Positions 24,849-31,783 of a DNA stretch of 64,000 nucleotides are shown piece by piece. Position 1 is the stretch's first letter; every line of letters starts with the position of its first letter. Origin of the DNA: Pseudomonadota bacterium. Its GTDB lineage: Bacteria; Pseudomonadota; Gammaproteobacteria; Burkholderiales; Rhodocyclaceae. A program made the translations under genes and the position numbers. The stretch spans positions 1 through 64,000 of the forward strand of contig JAFEDI010000077.1 in NCBI GenBank assembly GCA_018241725.1. The letters run 5' to 3'. The notes under the pieces were generated by a model. The model had not been told where the DNA came from, did not search any database, and worked only from the letters and a program-made list of their open reading frames with translations.

Positions 24849-25028
24849 GTGAAACGTGAAGAAATAGAAAAAGCATTGCAGGATTTGCTGCTGACCAATG
24901 CAGTTCGATTGTCGAGCAACGCCCCAGTCGAACAGAGAGCCCCACAGAGATGGAAGATGCGTGGGGTTACACTGATGATCGATGAACTGACAGTCGAACT
25001 CGATCCATCGTACTTACGGGAAAAATGA
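24849..25028 (+). CDS. Small protein of unknown function (59 aa)
   Basis: A GTG start at 24849 yields MKREEIEKALQDLLLTNAVR, with a middle KMRGVTLMIDELTVELDPSY. The frame stops at TGA 25026-25028, close after the repressor. The composition is charged and soluble. The ribosome site is weak. It could be a small regulator or part of the lysogeny module; support is moderate. Confidence 0.45.
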   Translation: MKREEIEKALQDLLLTNAVRLSSNAPVEQRAPQRWKMRGVTLMIDELTVELDPSYLREK

Positions 25029-25084
25029 TGCCCAGTACCACGCAACGTGGCGTAAAGACTGCCTCTCAACGTAAGGGTCAGGCG

Positions 25085-25441
25085 ATGTCAAAACTCAAGC
25101 TGGCACTGCTTGCTGGTTTTTTCATTGCTGGCGTTGCAGGGTTGATTTACGCGCACAACGTGATGAAGGGAAATCCCGCCCCTACTCGTTCCACGGTAAC
25201 GGCGCCACAGGAGGCCGTTGTAAATAGCGCATTCGATGGTTCTGTGCCGCAGGTAGAGCGTTATCTCAAGAAAACTCTCAAGGACCCTGACTCCTTTCAG
25301 GCAATAGAATGGGGACGGGTCCAGAAGGACGCAGAAGGCTACACGGTACGGGTTCGCTACCGTGCCAAAAACAGCTTCGGCACACCGGTGGTTAACGACG
25401 AGGTGTTTCTGCTGGACCGTTCGGGAAACGTCATTCCTTAA
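25085..25441 (+). CDS. Membrane-anchored or exported small protein
   Basis: From ATG 25085 the 118-residue product begins MSKLKLALLAGFFIAGVAGL, a signal anchor or uncleaved signal peptide. A short linker and a compact C-terminal domain follow (VERYLKKTLKDPDSFQAIEW, then RVRYRAKNSFGTPVVNDEVF). That domain resembles small periplasmic domains of bacterial hypothetical proteins. The longer in-frame start at 25025 lacks support. It lies between the repressor and the late lysis operon and could be expressed in the lysogen, but this is inferred from position only. Confidence 0.65.
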   Translation: MSKLKLALLAGFFIAGVAGLIYAHNVMKGNPAPTRSTVTAPQEAVVNSAFDGSVPQVERYLKKTLKDPDSFQAIEWGRVQKDAEGYTVRVRYRAKNSFGTPVVNDEVFLLDRSGNVIP

Positions 25442-25455
25442 GAGATAGCAGTCTC

Positions 25456-25475
25456 GCCGCTCGATTCCGAGCGGC
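25456..25475 (+). terminator. Hairpin upstream of lysis operon
   Basis: A perfect 8-bp stem GCCGCTCG/CGAGCGGC with an ATTC loop lies 15 bases after the preceding stop. There is no T-run, so it may be a weak terminator or part of the late-promoter region. Confidence 0.4.
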
Positions 25476-25481
25476 CAGTAA

Positions 25482-25512
25482 TTGAGCGGATTCATTTATC
25501 CGCACCTCGCGC
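25482..25512 (+). promoter_or_regulatory. Proposed late promoter element, copy 3 (lysis/terminase operon)
   Basis: The plus strand reads TTGAGC, then TTCATTTA, then CTCGCGC, ending 19 bases before the endolysin ATG, the same distance as at the protease gene. It also contains a dyad, GCGGAT-N6-ATCCGC, at 25486-25503. It faces the whole rightward late block. Confidence 0.6.
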
Positions 25513-25531
25513 GAGCCGCCACGATGGCGGC

Positions 25532-26047
25532 ATGCCTCGCACAATCAATCTCCTCGTCATTCACTGCGCGGACACGCCCAACGGGCGCTGGACGACGACA
25601 GGTGATATCAACGGCTGGCACCGCGCTCGCGGTTTCCGGCGGCAATCCGCGGCCCGCTCGGCCTGCAATCCCGCACTCGACGCAATCGGCTACCACTTTG
25701 TGATCTACACGGATGGCACGCGAGCTACTGGCCGCGCGCCTGATGAGGTGGGCGCTCACGTTGCCGGCCAGAACGCGCACAGCCTTGGCATCTGCCTGGT
25801 CGGCACCGACCGCTTCTCGGCTATCCAGTGGGCGCATCTGGCGGTGCTGGTGCGTGACCTGTGCACGCGCTACGGCATTCCGCTGGAGCCGGCGGACACC
25901 GGTGCGCAGGTGCTGCGGGGCGTGATCGGCCACGGCGAGATCCCGGGGACGGCCAAGCGCTGCCCCGGCTTTTCGGTACGCGAATGGTTGCAGCGAGGCA
26001 TGACTCCCGACCCTCAACACATCCTGCTTCCGAAAGGCCAGTCATGA
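25532..26047 (+). CDS. Endolysin, N-acetylmuramoyl-L-alanine amidase
   Basis: The 171-residue protein is an amidase_2/PGRP-like enzyme. Likely zinc-site motifs are seen: NLLVIHCADTPNG (His), GYHFVI, VGAHVAGQNAHSLGICLVGT and GHGEIPGTAKRCPGF (His and Cys). It cuts the amide bond between muramic acid and the stem peptide to end lysis. It has no signal peptide, so it needs the holin encoded two genes downstream. It is the first gene after the proposed late promoter. Confidence 0.92.
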   Translation: MPRTINLLVIHCADTPNGRWTTTGDINGWHRARGFRRQSAARSACNPALDAIGYHFVIYTDGTRATGRAPDEVGAHVAGQNAHSLGICLVGTDRFSAIQWAHLAVLVRDLCTRYGIPLEPADTGAQVLRGVIGHGEIPGTAKRCPGFSVREWLQRGMTPDPQHILLPKGQS

Positions 26048-26505
26048 GCATTCGCTTCACCATCGCCGCCACGTCCACCGAGGCGACCGAGGACGACGTT
26101 CACATTGACGCCCATCACATCGACACCACGGGTACCTGGTTCGACCATCCCATCCGCTCCCACAAGTGCCGCATCGGCAGCAAGGTGCAGCTGCTGGCCT
26201 ACGTAGCCCTCGGCTTCATCCTGCACAAAGGCGAGCGCGAGGAGCTGCTGCTCGACATCAGCCACGACGACCCGCAGGCCGCGCATGGGCTGGAGGTGGT
26301 CGTGATGCTGCCGACCGAGGCGCATCCGGATCTGCTTCCCGGGGCGCTGACCCTCGACCAGGCCGGCGGCGGCATTGAGGCGGTGGAGTGCGAGCGCCTG
26401 GTGATTGCGCCGGGCGAAGCGACCCGGCTGGCACTGTGCCTGGGCAACAAGGTGCAGATCCGCGAAGTGCATATGTCCGAAGTGGATGATCCGCGCGATG
26501 CCTAA
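26044..26505 (+). CDS. Phage protein of unknown function in lysis operon
   Basis: ATG 26044 overlaps the endolysin stop. The 153-residue product begins MSIRFTIAATSTEATEDDVH and continues with beta-type segments (KVQLLAYVALGFILHKGERE, then DPQAAHGLEVVVMLPTEAHP). There is no membrane helix. Its place between the endolysin and the holin-like gene is conserved in several Mu-like phages as far as I recall, but the function is unknown. Confidence 0.65.
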   Translation: MSIRFTIAATSTEATEDDVHIDAHHIDTTGTWFDHPIRSHKCRIGSKVQLLAYVALGFILHKGEREELLLDISHDDPQAAHGLEVVVMLPTEAHPDLLPGALTLDQAGGGIEAVECERLVIAPGEATRLALCLGNKVQIREVHMSEVDDPRDA

Positions 26506-26716
26506 GCCAGCCTGCAAGCCCTGGTGGCGAAGCCGCACGATCCGGCTCAACGCGCTGGTGGCGGCGCTGGTTGCTCTGGAGGCCGGAACCGGCCTGCTGC
26601 AGCCGGTGCTGCCGGTCAATTTCTACACGCTGGTGGCCGTGGGCTTGCCGGTGGTCAATGCCGTGCTGCGCGTGGTGACGAGCCAGGCGCTGACCCGCTC
26701 CAGGAAGGAGGCGTGA
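26498..26716 (+). CDS. Holin-like small membrane protein
   Basis: ATG 26498 begins MPKPACKPWWRSRTIRLNAL. It has two hydrophobic stretches (LVAALVALEAGTGLLQPVLP and YTLVAVGLPVVNAVLRVV) and a basic C-terminus, 72 residues in all. Size, membrane segments and place between endolysin and spanins fit a holin. It overlaps both neighbours or abuts them closely. No named holin family was recognised. Confidence 0.7.
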   Translation: MPKPACKPWWRSRTIRLNALVAALVALEAGTGLLQPVLPVNFYTLVAVGLPVVNAVLRVVTSQALTRSRKEA

Positions 26717-26717
26717 T

Positions 26718-27161
26718 GTGGTTTTCAACTGGCGCCACGTTGTTCTGGCGATCCTCTTTGTGGTGGGCAGCGTGGGCGCTTGGAGCTTGCGCAACAGCGG
26801 TTACGCGGACGGTCGGCGCGACTGCGCCCTCGACCAGGCTGCGGCTTCGAACGCCGCTGCTGCGCGAGCACGTGCAAGCGCTGAAGCTCAATCCCAGCGC
26901 GACCTGGCCGCGGCAAAAGCCGACGCCGCAGCGCGCATCGATCAGCTGAGGCGGCGCAATGCACTGGAAGCCGACATCAAGCGCAATCCGGGGCCTGCTG
27001 ATTGCGGCCTCGATGGCCCTGCTGCCCAGCTGCTCAACGACACAATCCGCGCTGGCAATTCCGGAGCGGCCGCTGCCACCCCAGGCGTGCATGAAGACCT
27101 GCCCGCCGGTACCGGAGCTGACGGACGGAAGCCTAGCCGGGTTTCGGCGGTGGGCGAATGA
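26718..27161 (+). CDS. Inner-membrane spanin subunit (Rz-like)
   Basis: The product starts at GTG 26718 with GGAGG upstream and begins MVFNWRHVVLAILFVVGSVG, a single N-terminal membrane anchor. A periplasmic coiled coil rich in alanine and arginine follows (RARASAEAQSQRDLAAAKAD). This is the layout of i-spanins, which join with the outer-membrane partner to fuse inner and outer membrane in the last lysis step. The Rz1 gene lies inside it in another frame. Confidence 0.85.
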   Translation: MVFNWRHVVLAILFVVGSVGAWSLRNSGYADGRRDCALDQAAASNAAAARARASAEAQSQRDLAAAKADAAARIDQLRRRNALEADIKRNPGPADCGLDGPAAQLLNDTIRAGNSGAAAATPGVHEDLPAGTGADGRKPSRVSAVGE

Positions 27162-27240
27162 CCTGCTGGCCCTCTACTACGACTGCCGGCGTGCCCATGC
27201 GGACTGCGCCGACTCCCTGGAAACGACCGGACATGACTGA
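26959..27240 (+). CDS. Outer-membrane spanin lipoprotein (Rz1-like)
   Basis: The 93-residue frame begins MHWKPTSSAIRGLLIAASMA and has a lipobox-like LLPSC, so the mature protein would start at that cysteine. A Pro-rich stretch follows (PERPLPPQACMKTCPPVPEL). The gene overlaps the Rz gene by about 200 bases in a different frame, the usual embedded Rz1 arrangement. It extends beyond Rz to overlap the next gene by eight bases. Confidence 0.82.
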   Translation: MHWKPTSSAIRGLLIAASMALLPSCSTTQSALAIPERPLPPQACMKTCPPVPELTDGSLAGFRRWANDLLALYYDCRRAHADCADSLETTGHD

Positions 27241-27484
27241 CATTGCAGACCGCGCCGCCGAGCGCGAAGAAGAACTGATCGGCGATGCGCTCGACGAGCA
27301 TCGTCGACACGACCCCACGGCAGGCAAGACCGAGGCCGACAGCGCCAAATGGTGCGACGGCTGCGGCCAACGGGTGCCCGATGCCCGCCGCAAGGCGGTG
27401 CCGGGCGTGCGCTTGTGCGTGGATTGCCAGAACGAGGCGGCGCGGGTGGAAGCCGCGGCCAAGCGGAACGGGAGGCACGCGTGA
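27233..27484 (+). CDS. DksA/TraR-type zinc-finger protein
   Basis: ATG 27233 lies inside the Rz1 stop region. The 83-residue product has a helical N-terminus (RAAEREEELIGDALDEHRRH) and a four-cysteine finger CDGCGQ...CVDC. Small TraR-like proteins of phages bind RNA polymerase secondary channel like DksA and shift promoter choice. That is established for the family; here it is inferred from the finger and length. It is part of the rightward late operon. Confidence 0.82.
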   Translation: MTDIADRAAEREEELIGDALDEHRRHDPTAGKTEADSAKWCDGCGQRVPDARRKAVPGVRLCVDCQNEAARVEAAAKRNGRHA

Positions 27485-27795
27485 ATCTCGGCCTTGAAGA
27501 ACTGAAGTTGCTGCTGCAGGCAATCAACCTGGTAGCCGTGATGTGGGTGGCGATCAGTGCGCGGAACAAGGTTTCGAAGGACGCACTTGACGCGAAGCTG
27601 GCAGCCCATTCGGACCGCTTGACGGTCCTTGAGCGGGATATCAAGCACGGGCCGACGCACGAGGATTTGAAGCGGATTCATTCGCGGCTGGACAAGGTCT
27701 GCGAAGACGTTTCGACGTTGTCCGGCGAATGGAAAGGCAAGGGCCACACGCTGGATCTGCTCCACGAGTATCTCCTGAAGGAGGGACGCAAATGA
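27481..27795 (+). CDS. DUF2730 protein (Mu gp25-like)
   Basis: GTG 27481 overlaps the preceding stop. The 104-residue product begins MNLGLEELKLLLQAINLVAV, a hydrophobic N-terminal helix, followed by a long amphipathic helix (HEDLKRIHSRLDKVCEDVST). The family occurs just ahead of gp26/gp27 and terminase in Mu-like phages. The function is unknown. Confidence 0.8.
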   Translation: MNLGLEELKLLLQAINLVAVMWVAISARNKVSKDALDAKLAAHSDRLTVLERDIKHGPTHEDLKRIHSRLDKVCEDVSTLSGEWKGKGHTLDLLHEYLLKEGRK

Positions 27796-28085
27796 GCTAT
27801 TCCGATTTGCTGGTGCAGGACGCGCGGCTGGTGATCCTGCGGGTGATCAACGAGATGCCGAGCCGCCGGGCGAACAGCTCGGTGCTGTGCACGATCCTGG
27901 ACGAGCGCTACGGACACGCCTTGAGCCGCGCGGAAGTTAAGGAACAACTGCGCTGGCTCGAGGAGCGGGAGCTCGTCGAGATCGAAGAGGCCGGCGTGGT
28001 GCTGCTGGCCACGATTCGCGAGCGTGGCGAAAAAGTGGTCGAAGGTCGGATCACCGTTGAGGGCGTGAAGCGCCCGAGGAAGTGA
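27792..28085 (+). CDS. Winged-helix protein (Mu gp26-like)
   Basis: ATG 27792 overlaps the preceding stop (ATGA). The 97-residue product begins MSYSDLLVQDARLVILRVIN and has the winged-helix pattern MPSRRANSSVLCTILDERYG, then RAEVKEQLRWLEERELVEIE, ending in GRITVEGVKRPRK. The C-terminal GRI.VEGVKRP run is typical of the Mu gp26 group. It is placed just before gp27 as in Mu. Confidence 0.82.
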   Translation: MSYSDLLVQDARLVILRVINEMPSRRANSSVLCTILDERYGHALSRAEVKEQLRWLEERELVEIEEAGVVLLATIRERGEKVVEGRITVEGVKRPRK

Positions 28086-28087
28086 CC

Positions 28088-28642
28088 ATGGGCCGCAAGA
28101 GCACCATTGATCAACGGTCCGGCGAGTTCCGCGCCCACGTCTTCAAGCGCCTGCGGGAAAACCGCCTGACGCTGGACGAGCTGCGGGCCGAGCTCGAGGC
28201 GCAGTTCCCTGATGAGCCGCCGGTGAGCCGGTCGGCCCTCGGCCGGCACCGGGCCAGCGTGGAAGAGATGATCGCCCACGAACGCGAAATGGCCGCGGCG
28301 GCCGAAGCACTCGTCGGCGAGCTGGGCGAGGACTTCGACGCGAAGAGCGGCGCGCTGCTGGCCCAGGCCGTCACCACGCTGACCAGCCGCTACGCGATGG
28401 GCAAGCTGCAGAGCGATGCTGAGATGGACATCGCGGATGTGCTCGACCTGGCGAGGGCCGCCAAAACGGCTCAGGAGGCGCGCAGCCTGAACCTGAAGGA
28501 GCGGAAGGAAGTCGAGCGGCTGGCACGGGAGAAGCTCCTCGAGGAGCAGGACGAGAAGCTCAAGCACGCGGCCAAGGCGCAGGGCATGACGGAAGAGCAG
28601 GTCGACTTCTGGCGCCGGAAGGTCCTCGGGATCGGGGCATGA
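28088..28642 (+). CDS. DUF3486 protein (Mu gp27-like, probable small terminase)
   Basis: The 184-residue product begins MGRKSTIDQRSGEFRAHVFK. It has the DUF3486 pattern with an N-terminal DNA-binding-like part (LDELRAELEAQFPDEPPVSR, then SALGRHR) and long helices. In transposable phages this gene lies before the large terminase and is the presumed small subunit that recognises the pac site. GTG at 28082 is an alternative start. Its stop overlaps the terminase start. Confidence 0.82.
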   Translation: MGRKSTIDQRSGEFRAHVFKRLRENRLTLDELRAELEAQFPDEPPVSRSALGRHRASVEEMIAHEREMAAAAEALVGELGEDFDAKSGALLAQAVTTLTSRYAMGKLQSDAEMDIADVLDLARAAKTAQEARSLNLKERKEVERLAREKLLEEQDEKLKHAAKAQGMTEEQVDFWRRKVLGIGA

Positions 28643-30258
28643 GCGCACACGAGCTGGCTCCCCGTGCGGACACCGTCCGTTATGTGGAGTGGGACGAATT
28701 GCCGCCTTCGGTGAAGGAGATCCCGAAGGATCTGAACCCCATCGCGGACGGCGTGCTGATGAAGCACCAGGCCGAATGGTGCGCGCTGCAGGCCGACCTG
28801 AAGGCGGCGTCGAAGGGACGACGGACGGGCATCACGTTTGCCGAAGCCCTGGACGACACGCTGATTGCCAGCAGCCGGAAGAAGGCTGGCGGCGACAACA
28901 TCTATTACATCCCCGACACGAAGGACAAGGGGATGGAGTTCATCGGCTACTGTGCGCACTTCGCGCGGGTGATTGCCGAGGCTCAGTCCATGGGGTTGTC
29001 GCGGATTGAGGAGTTCCTGTTCGAGGATCAGGACGAAGACGGCAACACGCGGATGATCAACGCGTACCGGATTCGCTTCTCGTCCGGCTTCGCGATCGTG
29101 GCGCTGTCGAGCCGGCCGGCGAACATTCGCGGCCTGCAGGGGATCGTGGTCATCGATGAGGCGGCATTCCACCAGAACGTCCAGGCGGTTCTGGAAGCGG
29201 CGACGGCGCTGCTGATCTGGGGTGGCAAGATCCGGATCATCTCGACGCACAACGGACGGAAGAACCCGTTCAATCAGCTGTGCGACGACATCGAGAAAGG
29301 CCGCTACGGCGCAGACGCCAAGGTCTATACGGCGACTTTCGATGATGCCGTGCGCAACGGGCTGTATGAGCGCGTTTGCATGATGCGGCAGTGGGAGCCG
29401 TCCGCCGAGGCCAAGAAGAAGTGGTACACGAAGATTCGTGCCTCCTATGGTCCGCGCAAAGCGGCGATGCGTGAGGAGCTGGACGGCATTCCGCGCGACG
29501 GCGGTGGCAAGTCGATCCCTGGGGTGTGGATTGATCGGTCGATGAAGGATGGTCGGCCGGTACTGCGGCTGTCCATGGATGACGACTTCGTCAAGAAGGC
29601 CGATTTTGAGCGGAAGCTGTTCGCCGAGCTGTGGATCAGGATGCATCTCCTGCAGCTGACCAAGCTGCTCGACCCGCGTCTTCAGACGGTGTTCGGGATG
29701 GACTTCGCCCGGCACCGGAACTTCACGGTAATCACGCCGGCGCAGGTGACACAAACCCTGCGCCGCAGCGTTCCCTTTGTGCTCGAGCTGCACAACGTAC
29801 CGTCGCGCCAGCAGGAGCAGATCCTGTGGGCGTTTATCAAGATGCTGCCGATGTGGCGCGGCGGCGCCATGGATGCGACAGGCCCGGGCTTGACCCTGGC
29901 CGAGTACACGGCCGACGAGTTCGGCCACGACATGATTCACCAGGTCATTCTCAGCAAGGGCTGGTACGCGGAGTTCATGCCGAAGATGGTGAAGAACTTC
30001 GAAGACGACCAGTACGACCTGCCGCGGGACGTGAACGTCGACGAGGATCTGCGAGCCGTTGAGGACGTTGACGGCATCCCGCGGGTGCCCGAGGTGAATA
30101 CCAAGGACTTGAAGGAGCCGGAGCTCTTCCGGCACGGCGACTTTGCGGTGTCGCTGGTGCTTGCGGAGTTCGCGGCCATCAACATGACCGCGCCGATGGA
30201 ATTCACCAGCGATGGCGAAGCGCGTGGTGGTGATTTGGAAGGATTCCTGTATGGCTAA
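28639..30258 (+). CDS. Terminase large subunit (Mu gp28-like)
   Basis: The 539-residue protein contains an atypical Walker A (ASKGRRTGIT near residue 60), a Walker B plus glutamate (IVVIDEAAF near 170) and a C-terminal nuclease region beginning GMDFARHRN, with a further acidic MDATGPG. It pumps DNA into the prohead and cuts it, probably by headful packaging with host DNA at the ends as in Mu. It overlaps the portal start by eight bases. Confidence 0.93.
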   Translation: MSAHELAPRADTVRYVEWDELPPSVKEIPKDLNPIADGVLMKHQAEWCALQADLKAASKGRRTGITFAEALDDTLIASSRKKAGGDNIYYIPDTKDKGMEFIGYCAHFARVIAEAQSMGLSRIEEFLFEDQDEDGNTRMINAYRIRFSSGFAIVALSSRPANIRGLQGIVVIDEAAFHQNVQAVLEAATALLIWGGKIRIISTHNGRKNPFNQLCDDIEKGRYGADAKVYTATFDDAVRNGLYERVCMMRQWEPSAEAKKKWYTKIRASYGPRKAAMREELDGIPRDGGGKSIPGVWIDRSMKDGRPVLRLSMDDDFVKKADFERKLFAELWIRMHLLQLTKLLDPRLQTVFGMDFARHRNFTVITPAQVTQTLRRSVPFVLELHNVPSRQQEQILWAFIKMLPMWRGGAMDATGPGLTLAEYTADEFGHDMIHQVILSKGWYAEFMPKMVKNFEDDQYDLPRDVNVDEDLRAVEDVDGIPRVPEVNTKDLKEPELFRHGDFAVSLVLAEFAAINMTAPMEFTSDGEARGGDLEGFLYG

Positions 30259-31783
30259 GAAAACCCAGCAGCGGCCGGCGCCGGCGGCGACTCCGCCCGA
30301 CCTCGAAACGGAAGTGGCCAACCGGCTACGAGATCCGTTTGAACAGAACTACATGGGGGTCATCCAGACGGCGGACCCCCTTCTGCTTGAGAAGGGTGAC
30401 CCGGCCGGCGAGATCTACCGGGACTTGAAGCGCGACGGCAAGGTGTTCTCCGGCCTGCAGAAGCGCAAGCTGGCGCTGGTGGGCCGCGAATGGCAGGTGG
30501 TTCCGGTACAGGACGGTGACGCGCAGCGCGCGGACGCCGAGATCGTGAGCGACATCCTCAAGCGTTGCGCGTTTGACCAGGTGTGCCAGGACCTGATGGA
30601 TGCATTGCTGCGCGGCTTCGCGGTGAGCGAGGTGGTGTGGACGGTGCGGGACGGCTACTACGTGCCGCTGCGCATCGTGAAGCGGGCTCAACGGCGCTTC
30701 AAGTACGTCCAGGCCGCCGAGCACCAGCCGCCGGAGCTGCGGCTGCTGACTAAGGACAACATGCTCACCGGCGAGGCCCTGCCGCCGCGCAAGTTCATCG
30801 TGCACCGGGTCAATCCGGAGGATGACAACCCGTACGGCACCGGCCTCGGCCTGCAGCTGTACTGGCCGGTGTTCTTCAAGCGCAAGGGCATCATTGCCTG
30901 GAACAAGCTGAATGACCGCTTCGGCAGTCCGACTCCATGGGGCAAATACCCGCGCAACGCGGGGCCGAAGGAAAAAGGCACGCTCTTCGCGGCACTGAAG
31001 GCAATGTCGAACGACGGCGTGCTGATGACGCCAGAGGGTATGGCCATTGAGTTGCTGGAGACAAAGCTGACGGGATCGGTGACGACCCAGCAGTCTCTCT
31101 GCGAGTACATGGACGACTGGATCGCCGAAGTGCTGCTGGGCCAGGAGCCGCGCACCAGCGGTGGCGGCGCGCTGGCCGCGGCGAGCAAAGAACGGTCGGC
31201 TGTGCGGCTCGACCTGGTGCAGGCCGATTCGGACTTGCTGTCGGCGACACTCAACGAGACCTTGCTCGCGTGGATCTGTGATCTCAACGGCCTGGCGCCG
31301 TGCCAGGTGTATCGCGAGATCAGCGAGGAAGAGGACAAGAAGGCCGAATCGGAGACGGACGTTAATGTCGCCGGCTTGGGCTTCGAACTCAGCGAAGAGG
31401 CTGTGAGGGAGAAGTACGGCGAGGGGTGGAGCAAGAAACAGGCTCCGACGACGGTGCCCCCGTCACCGAGTCCACCGGCGGTGGCTCCGGGCAACAATGG
31501 CCCAGCGGGCCCAGTCAATTTTGCCGAGCCGTCGAGCACCGACGCGATCGATGCGCTGGTCAATGAAGCCTTGGGCGACTGGAAGCCGGCGATGAAGCCT
31601 TTCGCCGATCCGCTGCAGGCGGCGCTGGATGCGTCGCAAGCCGCCGGTGAGACGGCGGCGCAGTTCCTCGACCGCCTGCCGGATCTGCTCGCGCAGATGG
31701 ACCCGGCGCAGCTGCATGCGCTGCTGACAAAGGCGGCGGCGACGGCGCGTCTGGCGGGCAATGCCGGAGTGGGCGATGCCTGA
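30251..31783 (+). CDS. Portal protein (Mu gp29-like, DUF935)
   Basis: ATG 30251 lies in the terminase stop region. The 510-residue product begins MAKKTQQRPAPAATPPDLET. The DUF935 core includes VLKRCAFDQVCQDLMDALLR-like text, REWQVVPVQ and WGKYPRNAGPKEKGTLF. Portal dodecamers form the DNA gate at one head vertex. The C-terminal 100 residues are a Pro/Ala-rich linker followed by a helical part. The length is usual for the family (about 510). Confidence 0.92.
   Translation: MAKKTQQRPAPAATPPDLETEVANRLRDPFEQNYMGVIQTADPLLLEKGDPAGEIYRDLKRDGKVFSGLQKRKLALVGREWQVVPVQDGDAQRADAEIVSDILKRCAFDQVCQDLMDALLRGFAVSEVVWTVRDGYYVPLRIVKRAQRRFKYVQAAEHQPPELRLLTKDNMLTGEALPPRKFIVHRVNPEDDNPYGTGLGLQLYWPVFFKRKGIIAWNKLNDRFGSPTPWGKYPRNAGPKEKGTLFAALKAMSNDGVLMTPEGMAIELLETKLTGSVTTQQSLCEYMDDWIAEVLLGQEPRTSGGGALAAASKERSAVRLDLVQADSDLLSATLNETLLAWICDLNGLAPCQVYREISEEEDKKAESETDVNVAGLGFELSEEAVREKYGEGWSKKQAPTTVPPSPSPPAVAPGNNGPAGPVNFAEPSSTDAIDALVNEALGDWKPAMKPFADPLQAALDASQAAGETAAQFLDRLPDLLAQMDPAQLHALLTKAAATARLAGNAGVGDA

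Noticed and set aside
28471-30321. A 616-codon minus-strand open frame
   Set aside because: It is antisense to the clear terminase gene, with shadow-type composition.
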